Part shown: positions 8,315 through 16,332 of the stretch, in pieces
Layout: each line of letters opens with the position of its first letter
Numbering within the stretch: position 1 is the stretch's first letter
From: Fredinandcohnia humi
GTDB taxonomy: Bacteria; Bacillota; Bacilli; Bacillales; Bacillaceae_L
DNA length: 63,324 nucleotides
NCBI RefSeq assembly: GCF_001439915.1
Contig: NZ_LMBW01000002.1
Span: forward strand, 243,324 to 306,647
Reading direction: 5' to 3'
Translations under genes and position numbers: made by a program
The notes under the pieces: model-generated
The model's database searches: none
Told to the model about the DNA's origin: nothing
What the model saw: only the letters and a program-made list of their open reading frames with translations

Positions 8315-8399
8315 TAGTCAACACATATAATTTGTTTTTTACTTCTTAAGCTGCCAGTATATGTCATCCAGTATTCATTATTATTCGTTCATTTAATCG

Positions 8400-8431
8400 T
8401 AAAAAAACACGCAATCTAACAAATGCGTGCT
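8400..8431 (-). terminator. Terminator of the ehu operon
   Basis: On the minus strand GCACGCA, a 10-base loop and TGCGTG are followed by seven T residues, about 65 bp after the ehuA stop. Confidence 0.8.
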
Positions 8432-8493
8432 CAATCAAATGCTATTATTTTTTTCAATTTCCACTTTAACTGAGTGTGGCTCTTCACCAAATT

Positions 8494-9264
8494 TCAAGAC
8501 CGAAACCGGCTAAGGAACTGCTGAAGGCGTTCACTTTCTGTATTTTCTAATACCTCTTCAGGTGTTCCTTGTTCCGCGATCACGCCATCCTCTAAGAAAA
8601 TAATCCGGTCAGCGACATCCCGTGCGAAGTCCATTTCATGCGTCACAAGGACCATTGCCATCTCACCTTCTTTAGCGATTTCACGGATCACCTCTAGGAC
8701 TTCACCAACAAGCTCGGGGTCAAGTGCTGAGGTTACCTCATCAAATAGCATAATTTTCGGACGCATCACGAGGGCACGTGCCATCGCTACCCGTTGTTTT
8801 TGACCACCGGAAAGCTGATTTGGATAGTTATCTACTTTATCACTTAACCCAACCTTTTCCAACATTTCAATTGAATTCTTCCTAGCTTCTTCCTTTGTTT
8901 GACCCTTCACATGAATCGGACCTGACATACAATTTTCTAAAATGGTCATATGCGGGAACAAATTAAAGTGCTGAAATACCATCCCGATATCCCCTCTAAT
9001 TTGCCGTAAATGCTTTTCATTCGCTCTCACGAATTCACCTTTTTTCTCCATTTGCCAAAGGTTTTCACCATTCACCTCGATGGCCCCTGAAGTCGGTTCC
9101 TCTAATGTCATCAATAATCGAATAATCGTCGTTTTACCAGACCCACTAGGTCCAATCAAAGCGATTTTTTCAGCAGGTGCGATTTCTAGGTTAATCCCCT
9201 TTAAGACATCTACCTCATCAAAAGATTTCGTCACATTTTTATATGTTACAATCGGCTCAGCCAT
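8494..9264 (-). CDS. ehuA: Ectoine/hydroxyectoine-type ABC transporter ATPase
   Basis: A 256-residue polar-amino-acid ABC ATPase: Walker A GPSGSGKTT, Q-loop VFQHFNLFPHMT, signature LSGGQKQR, Walker B IMLFDEV and the H-loop histidine in LVTHEMDFA. The 10-15 residue insertion before the Q-loop (EFVRANEKHLRQIRG) is the EhuA pattern. It overlaps ehuD by 8 bp and completes an ehuB-C-D-A set. Energises uptake at the inner face of the membrane. A generic polar amino acid substrate remains possible. Confidence 0.75.
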   Translation of the reverse strand: MAEPIVTYKNVTKSFDEVDVLKGINLEIAPAEKIALIGPSGSGKTTIIRLLMTLEEPTSGAIEVNGENLWQMEKKGEFVRANEKHLRQIRGDIGMVFQHFNLFPHMTILENCMSGPIHVKGQTKEEARKNSIEMLEKVGLSDKVDNYPNQLSGGQKQRVAMARALVMRPKIMLFDEVTSALDPELVGEVLEVIREIAKEGEMAMVLVTHEMDFARDVADRIIFLEDGVIAEQGTPEEVLENTESERLQQFLSRFRS

Positions 9265-9976
9265 CGACAGCCACTCCTTTTTTTACATTGTTAGTTCCTG
9301 TTGGATTTTTCTTATCAAATCGGCGATTCAGTTTATTCTCTAATTTTTTTATCAGGACTGCTGATGGATAGCTTAAAATCAGGAAGAAAATTGCCACTAA
9401 TGTATATGGTTCTAAATAAGCCCAATTTCTCGCACCGAATTTATCAGCCATAAGCAGCATACCGGCAACACCAACTGTTGATGTCAAGGGTACTTCCTTG
9501 AACATGATGATCAAATAATTCCCGAGCATAGGGATGGTTGGAGGGATTGCTTGCGGAAGAATTACTTTTGTCCACCTATCCTTAACAGACATATTTAATG
9601 CAATGGAGGCTTCCCATTGACCTTTATCAACCGATTCAATCCCAGAACGATAGATTTCAGAAATATACGTGCTATAGTGAACCCCTAGACCTAGTACAGC
9701 GACTGTCAATGGACTTAAACTCACACCAACATATGGAACCATTGGTAATCCAAAAAACAAGAAAAATAATTGCACGAGCGGCGGTGTCGATCGAATAAAC
9801 TCGAGAACAAATGACACAACCCACTGAAAAGGTTTAAGTGGAATTCGTTTTAGAAAAACCCAGACAAAACCGAACACCATCGAAAAAAGATAAGCAGCCA
9901 TTGTCACCCCAAGGGTCACCCACACACCTTTGAAAATCATCGGAAGTGATCCAAAAAACATATTCCAATCCCACAT
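9257..9976 (-). CDS. ehuD: Ectoine-type ABC transporter permease EhuD
   Basis: A 239-residue HisMQ-type permease with about five membrane helices. The EAA loop, YRSGIESVDKGQWEASIALNMS, couples to the ATPase. Its start overlaps the ehuC stop by one base and its end overlaps the ehuA start, indicating translational coupling. Assigned EhuD from the four-gene context. Confidence 0.75.
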   Translation of the reverse strand: MWDWNMFFGSLPMIFKGVWVTLGVTMAAYLFSMVFGFVWVFLKRIPLKPFQWVVSFVLEFIRSTPPLVQLFFLFFGLPMVPYVGVSLSPLTVAVLGLGVHYSTYISEIYRSGIESVDKGQWEASIALNMSVKDRWTKVILPQAIPPTIPMLGNYLIIMFKEVPLTSTVGVAGMLLMADKFGARNWAYLEPYTLVAIFFLILSYPSAVLIKKLENKLNRRFDKKNPTGTNNVKKGVAVDG

Positions 9977-10647
9977 TATTCACTTGCCACTCCCTTCAAT
10001 GATTGTTTTTCCGCCCACTTTGTTAAACCGATTAAAGGCAAGGCGATAATAAAATAAAAGACAAGTATTAATAAGTAAACAGTAGGTGTTGATGAAAGAT
10101 TGGTATTTGTATAAAGTTGACCTTTGTACACAATATCAGCCAGGCCTACCAGCGAAATGAGTGAAGTGGCCTTTAACATTTGAATGAGATAATTGCCGAA
10201 TTCCGGAAGCATCATCCTGACTGCTTGAGGTAAAATAACAATTCTCATACGTTGAAAGCGTGACATATTCAAAGCGACGGCTGCCTCTGTTTGTCCATGC
10301 GAAACGGAAAGGATCGAACCGCGAACCGTTTCCGACATATATGCTCCATAGTTCATTGAAATCGCAATCACACAAGCCCAAAATTCGGAACCTAAATCAA
10401 TTCCAAACAATATTGGAAGAGCATAAAAGAACCAAAACAACTGAATGATTAAGGAGGTGCCTCGAAAGATCTCAACGAAATACCCTGTAAATTTTCGTAA
10501 AAAGATATTCTTCGACAAGCGACCAAACCCCGCTAAAAATGCGATTAAAAATGAGAAACATGCGGAAGCAACTAAAATAAGGACTGTAATATTAAGACCT
10601 TGAAGTAATACTGAAAATATTTCACCTATTTGACTAATTGAACTCAC
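9976..10647 (-). CDS. ehuC: Ectoine-type ABC transporter permease EhuC
   Basis: A 223-residue HisMQ permease; the EAA loop is VRGSILSVSHGQTEAAVALNMSR. About five helices. It forms the heterodimeric channel with EhuD. The start at 10647 follows AAAAAGAGGTGAG; immediately upstream lies the tandem repeat at 10656-10899 rather than the end of ehuB, so its transcription depends on read-through from ehuB or a promoter in or near the repeat. Confidence 0.75.
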   Translation of the reverse strand: MSSISQIGEIFSVLLQGLNITVLILVASACFSFLIAFLAGFGRLSKNIFLRKFTGYFVEIFRGTSLIIQLFWFFYALPILFGIDLGSEFWACVIAISMNYGAYMSETVRGSILSVSHGQTEAAVALNMSRFQRMRIVILPQAVRMMLPEFGNYLIQMLKATSLISLVGLADIVYKGQLYTNTNLSSTPTVYLLILVFYFIIALPLIGLTKWAEKQSLKGVASE

Positions 10648-10655
10648 CTCTTTTT

Positions 10656-10899
10656 ATGCGTTAACCAGCGGATTTGCGTTTTAAGCTTGTGGAATTGCGT
10701 TTTATTTCCCGGAATTACGCTTTATCTTGCGGAATTGCGCTTTAGCCACATATTTGCGCTTTATCTTGCGGAATTGCGCTTTAGCCACATATTTGCGCTT
10801 TATTTCGTGGAATTGCGCTTTAACCACATATTTGCGCTTTATTTCACGGAATTGCGCTGTAATCCACATAATTGCGTTTTATCCTTAGGAATTGCGTTA
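10656..10899. repeat. Tandem ~20-bp repeat array between ehuB and ehuC
   Basis: About eleven full and two partial units of 19-21 bp, each starting TTGCG(C/T)TTTA. Two variants alternate in the middle: units ending CGGAA or TGGAA and units ending CCACATAT, giving a 39-bp higher-order period. On the minus strand the unit reads AAAGCGCAATTCCG. No protein is supported on either strand; the plus-strand ORF across it is repeat-encoded. It occupies nearly the whole ehuB-ehuC gap. Confidence 0.9.
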
Positions 10900-10930
10900 A
10901 AAAACAGATCTCCCATTCGGGAGACCTGTT
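10900..10930 (-). terminator. Terminator directly after ehuB
   Basis: On the minus strand AACAGGTCTCCC, a GAAT loop and GGGAGATCTGTT are followed by six T residues, 16 bp past the ehuB stop. One A-C mismatch in a 12-bp stem. It lies inside the transporter gene set, so it should lower ehuCDA relative to ehuB. Confidence 0.85.
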
Positions 10931-10945
10931 CATCTTTTCCCCGTG

Positions 10946-11857
10946 TTATTTTAGACTTTTGACCACTTGTTCCGTAGTTAAATCACCTGGAACAAGGTTC
11001 CCTTCACCAAAACCTGATGGGGTAATGAGATCAAGTATCTCGCCATTTTCTTTAAGTTTCTTAAGTTCCGCATTATAAGCTTCCCTGAGTTCATCGTTTC
11101 CTTTTGCAAACGCGGCAGCACCATAGCTAGGTACTCCTTTAATATCTGGTTGCTCAAAATCTTCAACAAATTCTAATACTGTTTGATCAGAAGATTGTAA
11201 TGCCATTTTTACGGTCATTTCAGTCCCTGTTGTCGCTTGAGCACGACCTGATTGGACGGCAGAGAATGTGGCTGGAATGTCGGCAACTTCAAGGATTTGA
11301 TCTTCGCTAACACCCATCTCCTTTAGGAACTCAACCTCTGTTGCGCCAGACATAACGGCAACGATCACATCAGGATTGTTTGCAATATCCGTGTAGCTAT
11401 GGAGATCCAATGGATTTCCTTTTTCAACAATTAAGCCTTCACCATATTGAATTTCTGGTTCACCAAAATCTACTTGTTCAGCGCGTTCTGGTAAAATTGC
11501 CATTCCCGCTGTAATCACATCGAATTTGCCTGCTTTTACCCCAGGAATAAGTTGATTCCACTCCGCGATTTGACCTTCTACATTTTCAATTCCCATATTA
11601 CGGAAAACCTTCGTGGCAATCTCAACGGCTTCTCCTTTTAATTCACCCGTTTTCGGATCTTGATAGGCATAAGGTGCTTCGTTTGAAAAACCAATCTTCA
11701 CGGATCCTTTTTCTTTAATTTCATCTAGTAAACTAGAAGATTTACTACCAGAATTTCCCGATGTGCTTTCTTCACTGCCTGCTTTCTCCCCAGATCCACA
11801 AGCCGTCATGATTCCCATGACCAGTATTAAAAGTAAAATTGATAGTCCTTTTTTCAT
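10946..11857 (-). CDS. ehuB: Ectoine-type ABC substrate-binding lipoprotein
   Basis: A 303-residue family-3 solute-binding protein. It has a lipobox (IMTACGSG, Cys20), a Ser/Gly-rich linker, then the binding domain: VKIGFSNEAPYAYQ, GEAVEIATKVFRNMGI, LIPGVKAGKFDVITAGMAI and PERAEQVDFGEP, which match EhuB. Anchored outside the cell, it captures ligand for EhuCD. No ectoine-degradation genes are nearby, so use as an osmoprotectant is more likely than catabolism (inference). A terminator separates it from ehuC. Confidence 0.75.
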   Translation of the reverse strand: MKKGLSILLLILVMGIMTACGSGEKAGSEESTSGNSGSKSSSLLDEIKEKGSVKIGFSNEAPYAYQDPKTGELKGEAVEIATKVFRNMGIENVEGQIAEWNQLIPGVKAGKFDVITAGMAILPERAEQVDFGEPEIQYGEGLIVEKGNPLDLHSYTDIANNPDVIVAVMSGATEVEFLKEMGVSEDQILEVADIPATFSAVQSGRAQATTGTEMTVKMALQSSDQTVLEFVEDFEQPDIKGVPSYGAAAFAKGNDELREAYNAELKKLKENGEILDLITPSGFGEGNLVPGDLTTEQVVKSLK

Positions 11858-12133
11858 CTAACTAATTACCCCCAAGAACTTAATGACAAAGCTATTTTTA
11901 AAATAGATTTACGAATTCTACTACGATAACTTAGACGTCTACTAGAATTGTATATCTTTTTCGAATTATTACTCAAATCTCATATCTTTGGATATTCAGG
12001 GATATTTAGGGATTAACCATGTTGTGGTCTGTTGACTGGGAGGATATGTAAAAATGCTCCGTTAGATTCCGTTAGATGTATGTATGCTCCAAATTAGAAG
12101 TATGGGGGTCGATTTGTTGTAAATCCTTCCCAC
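11858..12133. promoter_or_regulatory. Upstream region of ehuB
   Basis: AT-rich, no gene. Contains a perfect TAGACGTCTA palindrome (near 11932-11941), an imperfect GGATATTCAGGGATATTTAGGGAT repeat near 11990-12013 and a GTTAGATTCCGTTAGAT repeat near 12062. The ehuB promoter must lie here; no sigma-A box could be fixed with confidence. Confidence 0.35.
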
Positions 12134-12168
12134 AAAAAAAATCACAGGCTACTCACCTGTGATTTTTC
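12134..12168 (-). terminator. Terminator of the GH3/PTS operon
   Basis: On the minus strand AAAAATCACAGG, a short loop and CCTGTGATTTTTTTT, starting 11 bp past the GH3 stop. Confidence 0.85.
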
Positions 12169-12178
12169 TTATATATCC

Positions 12179-14293
12179 TTAATATTTCAACCCATGACCA
12201 AGTTTATAAACATTACCGTCTCGGTCTTTATACGCATAAGTCATTCCAGCCGGCATGTATTTGTCTTTATCATAGCCTGGTACGTCATTTGGAGAGACAC
12301 AATCTCCATTTTGGTACACGGCAATTACTTCTTCACTTGCCGGTAAGGTTATTGGTAATACACCTGTTGGCTTGTGATTTCCTGCAATCACTTCAAGCTG
12401 TGCATTGTGGAATGTATCATATCCCGCAATTAAAGCGTCAGCCAATGGTTCTACATTTCCTAAAATCCATGGGAGGGTAATATTTACACTCATCACGACT
12501 TTACCGCCACGGCTATGGACGCTATCAGCGACTTCTTTTAGATGGTCCAGTCCACTTAAAGTAGTCTCCTGATACAATGTACCATCGATCGCCGAGTTTA
12601 CTTTATCCTCACATAATTCAAGCTCTAGTAAACCTGGTGTTGCATCAAAGTAAGAACCAGATTTCGGATGTAAGAACAGAATCGCTGTATCGGCTTCTTC
12701 ATAGTTGTCTGTTAACGTAAAATGTCCGAGTTCTTTCGCTTCATTTCTAGCTTTTTCAGTAAAAGCAGTCGCTCTTTCCTGATCCTTATGGAAAACTTCA
12801 ATGTACACCTTTTTCCCATCTAACTTGTCGGCGGTAAGTGGTAAGGTTTCGTTTGAATTTTTCAGTACGGTCACTGATTTTTTATGCGCTTCGTAAGCAG
12901 CTTCCCAATGCGCTTTTGTGCTGACAACCTCAGTTGCTTTTTCTGGATCATTGTACGTGCGGTCATCAAATAGACCTAAAGCGAACATTTCTGTTAAAAG
13001 TCGTACATTGGACTCATTGATTCGTTTTTCACTGATCCAGCCTTTACTAATAGCCAATTTTAAATTTTCGATATCATTTGTATCAGCGACTAAATCAGTA
13101 CCTGCATTGATCGCTTTCGCAAAGCGTTCTGCTTCACTGCTATTTTCCATGCCCCAGCTCATTTTATTAACAATCCCACTATCACTATTCACATAGCCCT
13201 TGAATCCAAGCTTTCCACGAAGGATATGGTCAATGAAATAACGATTAAACGTAAATCCGACCTCTTCGAATGGGATTTCCTCCCCTTCAAACTCCTGAAC
13301 CACACTCTTCTTAATACTTGGAATCGAGTAGTACGGCATGATGGAAGATGTTCCATGTTCTGCTGCAGCTTTAAATGGTGGTAGATGGTATTTTTCTAAG
13401 CTACCCGGAGTTGGGTATAGATTCCATTTTCCTTCTTCATAGTGAGGGTCAAAGCCATTTTCTCTCGCTCCCCCACCTGGGAAATGTTTCGTTGTCATCG
13501 CAATACTATCAGTACCTATGGTTTCTCCTTGGAATTCATCAAGGATACGGCCAATTACATCCGCAATAAACTCTGGATCTTCTCCAAACGTCCCATACGA
13601 ACGTTGCCATCTCGGATCTGTCACCACATCTGCCATGTACATATAGCCTTTTCTTAAACCAGTGGCATTCCATTCTTTACGGGCAATGCGTGCGAATTCA
13701 CTGATAAGGGAGGCATCGCCACCATTTTGGATATCCCCTTTTGCCGCTGCTGCTAATCCTAACGTTCCTGGCCATGTAGAGAAGATACCAATTGCATCAT
13801 TCATTCCAAATACCGCTTCACCATTTTCATTTCTGGAATTCGATGCAACGATAACTGGAATTCCTAAGCGTGTTCCTTCAGCTACTTCATTCATTGCATT
13901 AACCCATTCCGCCATTTCAGCTGGGGTAAAGTTATCTCTTAAAATGAAATGTCTTAGTTTCCTGTTTGCAATCGTATGAGTGGTTCCGTATACCTTGCTA
14001 ACAGCGAAAATCGTTTCACCTTTTTCGATAATACTTTCATCTAAAACACCATCATGGCTTGTCTTGCTTTTATCTTCCTGGGCAAGTCCCATTTTCCTTG
14101 AATTAATTAGCATCATTCCAATTTTTTCATCGATGTTCATCATGGAAACAAGATTTTCAGCACGTTCTTTTGGACTTAAACGCCAATCCTCATATGGATC
14201 TAGCTTGCCATTATTATTTAAATCTTTAAATTTCAAACCGTCCTGTTCAATAAGTTTCTTCGTTCTAACTTGTAAATCAGGTTGTTTTTGCAT
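12179..14293 (-). CDS. Glycoside hydrolase family 3 (beta-glucosidase-like)
   Basis: A 704-residue GH3 enzyme that releases sugars from the non-reducing end of beta-glycosides. It starts with a perfect EF-hand-like loop (DLNNNGKLDPYE, residues 23-34), then the GH3 barrel with KHFPGGGARENGFDPH and the nucleophile region GFKGYVNSDSG (Asp of SDS), then the second alpha/beta domain and a PAGMTYAYKDRDGNVYKLGHGL tail. No signal peptide, so probably cytoplasmic despite resembling exported homologues. It is transcribed 41 bp after a PTS-like permease lacking phosphorylation residues, which fits an enzyme acting on non-phosphorylated glycosides. Confidence 0.85.
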   Translation of the reverse strand: MQKQPDLQVRTKKLIEQDGLKFKDLNNNGKLDPYEDWRLSPKERAENLVSMMNIDEKIGMMLINSRKMGLAQEDKSKTSHDGVLDESIIEKGETIFAVSKVYGTTHTIANRKLRHFILRDNFTPAEMAEWVNAMNEVAEGTRLGIPVIVASNSRNENGEAVFGMNDAIGIFSTWPGTLGLAAAAKGDIQNGGDASLISEFARIARKEWNATGLRKGYMYMADVVTDPRWQRSYGTFGEDPEFIADVIGRILDEFQGETIGTDSIAMTTKHFPGGGARENGFDPHYEEGKWNLYPTPGSLEKYHLPPFKAAAEHGTSSIMPYYSIPSIKKSVVQEFEGEEIPFEEVGFTFNRYFIDHILRGKLGFKGYVNSDSGIVNKMSWGMENSSEAERFAKAINAGTDLVADTNDIENLKLAISKGWISEKRINESNVRLLTEMFALGLFDDRTYNDPEKATEVVSTKAHWEAAYEAHKKSVTVLKNSNETLPLTADKLDGKKVYIEVFHKDQERATAFTEKARNEAKELGHFTLTDNYEEADTAILFLHPKSGSYFDATPGLLELELCEDKVNSAIDGTLYQETTLSGLDHLKEVADSVHSRGGKVVMSVNITLPWILGNVEPLADALIAGYDTFHNAQLEVIAGNHKPTGVLPITLPASEEVIAVYQNGDCVSPNDVPGYDKDKYMPAGMTYAYKDRDGNVYKLGHGLKY

Positions 14294-14334
14294 CTAAGTT
14301 CCTCCTAAATGTTTTATTTAAACCATCGATTTTG

Positions 14335-15933
14335 CTATGCATCCAGTTTTATTAATACATCATCATTTGCCTCAACATTACCCGTTATCAATGGTTTCAC
14401 TTCTAAATATGCTTCTGTATTGGTAATAACGACAGGAGATTTCAGATCATATCCGGCTGCTTTTATATTTTCTATGTCAAATTCAATGAGTAGATCTCCC
14501 TTTTTCACTTGGTCCCATTGCTTTACATGGGAAGTAAAATATTTACCCTTCAATTGAATCGTATTATGACCAATAGATATTAAAATTTCAGCCCCATCAT
14601 CCGAGGTAATTCCAATCGCATGTTTACTCGGGAATAATGTCGTTACGACTCCGTCAACAGGAGAAACGATGACCCCTTTCGTTGGTTCAATTGCGATTCC
14701 TTTTCCTACGATTTCTTTTGAAAATAGTGGATCCTCAATTTTACTTAATGGTACTGTAAGACCTGTTAATGGACTTGCGATCATTTCTTTTTTTACGTTT
14801 CCGAATCCAAATTCTTTATTTGTCTTTTTAGCTACTTCAAGGTCGTTCTTGCCTTCATATCCAAATACAAGGGTGAGCACCATTGCTATTAGTAAGGATG
14901 TGAACACGCCGATTGCAAAAATTCCAATTGGTGAAAATACAGGTATCGATAAGAAACTTGGGAGTGCAAAGGCCGTTGCAGAAACTCCTAGTGCTCCAAT
15001 TATCGCGCCTCCGATAGCCCCAGCTATCCCAACGTATACCATTGTTCGCTTATATCGGACAAGTAAACCATATGTGATAATTTCGGTTGTCCCTGCTAAA
15101 GCACTTGGTAAAAGCCCAGACCCAGCAAGTGTTTTTAATTGCTTATCTTTTGTTTTAAAGAAAACGCCAAGCCCCATACCGATTTGGGCAAAAGGTGCCG
15201 CTGCTGCTATCGCAATAATTGGATCAAGACCCGTTGCACCAAGATTGGCAATAGCGATTGGAATCACTGCCCAATGAAGCCCTAAAATCGTAAGGAAAGA
15301 CCATGCCGATCCCAATACCGCTCCTGTAACTAATCCACTTTTATCACTTAAAAACTGAATTACGAATGCTAAGCCCTCACCTACATACGTCCCAAATGGG
15401 CCAAAAATAAGAATGGTTAATGGCACGATAATGATTAAGGAAATCATTGGATTGATAAACATCTGTAAGTCTTTATAAATCACTTTCTTTAATAATTTAT
15501 CTAATAAAGCATAGATAGATGCAGCGATTAATATAGGAAACACGGTGGATGAATAACTGGCCAGTAGAACCGGAATCCCTAAGAACGATACATCCTGTGC
15601 CTGTGACGTTACTAAATTCACATAATTTGGTTCTAATAACGCTCCTCCAATCGCTGCTCCTACAAATCCATTGGCTCCTAGCTTATTTGCCATTGTATAT
15701 CCAAGGAAAACTGGAAAAAAGTAAAACACAGCATGTCCAGCAGAAGAAAGAATAGCATAGGTACCGCTTTCAGCAGACAGCCAGCCTAATGATTTTAAAA
15801 TAGATAATAAAGCCGTAATCAGGCCCGAACCGGCAAGAACCCCCAAAATGGGTGCAAAGCTTCCACTTATGGCCCCTAAAATTTTATTAAAGACTGTTTC
15901 CTTTTGCTCTGCAGTTGTATCATTGTTTTTCAT
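14335..15933 (-). CDS. PTS EIIC-EIIA permease without EIIB and without the EIIA active-site His
   Basis: 532 residues from the ATG at 15933, which has a canonical GGAGGA site; an upstream in-frame ATG at 15966 lacks one. Residues 1-380 are a glucose/beta-glucoside type EIIC (GSFAPILGVLAGSGLI, ILGLHWAVIP, and GTTE in place of G[IV]TEP). Residues about 395-532 are an EIIA (Crr-type) domain: VSPVDGVVTTLF, SKHAIGI (His438) and ILISIGHNTIQLKGKYF. Family members read ILIHxGxDTVxL; here the phospho-acceptor His is Ser453 (codon 14575-14577). No EIIB (C-x-T-R-L-R-F) exists before or after the EIIC. The protein should therefore be unable to phosphorylate its sugar by itself. Confidence 0.85.
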   Translation of the reverse strand: MKNNDTTAEQKETVFNKILGAISGSFAPILGVLAGSGLITALLSILKSLGWLSAESGTYAILSSAGHAVFYFFPVFLGYTMANKLGANGFVGAAIGGALLEPNYVNLVTSQAQDVSFLGIPVLLASYSSTVFPILIAASIYALLDKLLKKVIYKDLQMFINPMISLIIIVPLTILIFGPFGTYVGEGLAFVIQFLSDKSGLVTGAVLGSAWSFLTILGLHWAVIPIAIANLGATGLDPIIAIAAAAPFAQIGMGLGVFFKTKDKQLKTLAGSGLLPSALAGTTEIITYGLLVRYKRTMVYVGIAGAIGGAIIGALGVSATAFALPSFLSIPVFSPIGIFAIGVFTSLLIAMVLTLVFGYEGKNDLEVAKKTNKEFGFGNVKKEMIASPLTGLTVPLSKIEDPLFSKEIVGKGIAIEPTKGVIVSPVDGVVTTLFPSKHAIGITSDDGAEILISIGHNTIQLKGKYFTSHVKQWDQVKKGDLLIEFDIENIKAAGYDLKSPVVITNTEAYLEVKPLITGNVEANDDVLIKLDA

Positions 15934-16039
15934 GATGATATCCTCCTGGTTGTGATTTCTTAGCACGATCTTACAGGAATAAATGACGTAAGTTTTAAAC
16001 CAACTAAATTAGATTTTCACGTATACTATAATCCCCAAA

Positions 16040-16087
16040 AGACAAGGCTTTCATTTTCATAAATTTGCATCTAGATAATGCTTTCAT
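16040..16087. promoter_or_regulatory. Direct-repeat operator between the AraC and PTS genes
   Basis: AGACAAGGCTTTCAT (16040-16054) and AGATAATGCTTTCAT (16073-16087) are 12/15 identical and exactly 33 bp apart, about three helical turns, as for AraC-family half-sites. Read on the other strand each is also one base from a catabolite-responsive (cre) consensus, so CcpA control is an alternative. Confidence 0.5.
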
Positions 16088-16196
16088 TTCCTCTGTAACT
16101 TCATTAGATAAAGAATATAGTGATATAATATCAAGGATATGTATGAAATATATTGTTATTTTTGCTTATAATCTTGTATATCTTGCTATTTAGAAA

Positions 16197-16315
16197 TGCG
16201 CAAGGTGCCTGACTATCGGCGGCAAGCATAAGACGAGCGCTGACAGAAGGCGTTTTTTGCCTTCCGAAGGGATTGGCTTATGACCTCGAGCCGATGGCAC
16301 CTGGAGCTAGACATG
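16197..16315. repeat. Bacillus-type intergenic palindromic element (~120 bp)
   Basis: A nested inverted repeat: GGTGCC/GGCACC, TCGGC/GCCGA and CATAAG/CTTATG around a core AAGGC-GTTTTTT-GCCTT hairpin, ending GGAGCTAGACA. The layout resembles dispersed repeats seen in Bacillus genomes that end ...TGGAGCTAGACA. It lies in the 5' leader of the AraC gene, 17 bp before its ATG, so it would be transcribed as a long stem-loop. Confidence 0.6.
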
Positions 16316-16332
16316 AAATAAAAGGAGAACTT

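Noticed and set aside
10656-10899. CRISPR array
   Set aside because: Units are 19-21 bp, contiguous and similar along their whole length; there are no unique spacers and no cas genes.
10687-10962. Protein of 91 residues with LAELRFSHIFALYF-like repeats (+)
   Set aside because: It is only the translation of the tandem DNA repeat, has no ribosome site and runs into the ehuB gene on the other strand.
14669-15277. 202-residue ORF antisense to the PTS gene
   Set aside because: A mirror of the hydrophobic EIIC frame; the minus strand has the domain matches and ribosome site.
15934-15966. Upstream start of the PTS protein and a hidden EIIB domain
   Set aside because: Only 11 extra codons with no ribosome site; the region above is AT-rich without an EIIB-like frame.
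16273-16332. Longer N-terminus for the AraC protein
   Set aside because: The 20 extra codons lie in a palindromic repeat and the ATG at 16333 has a clear AAAGGAG site.
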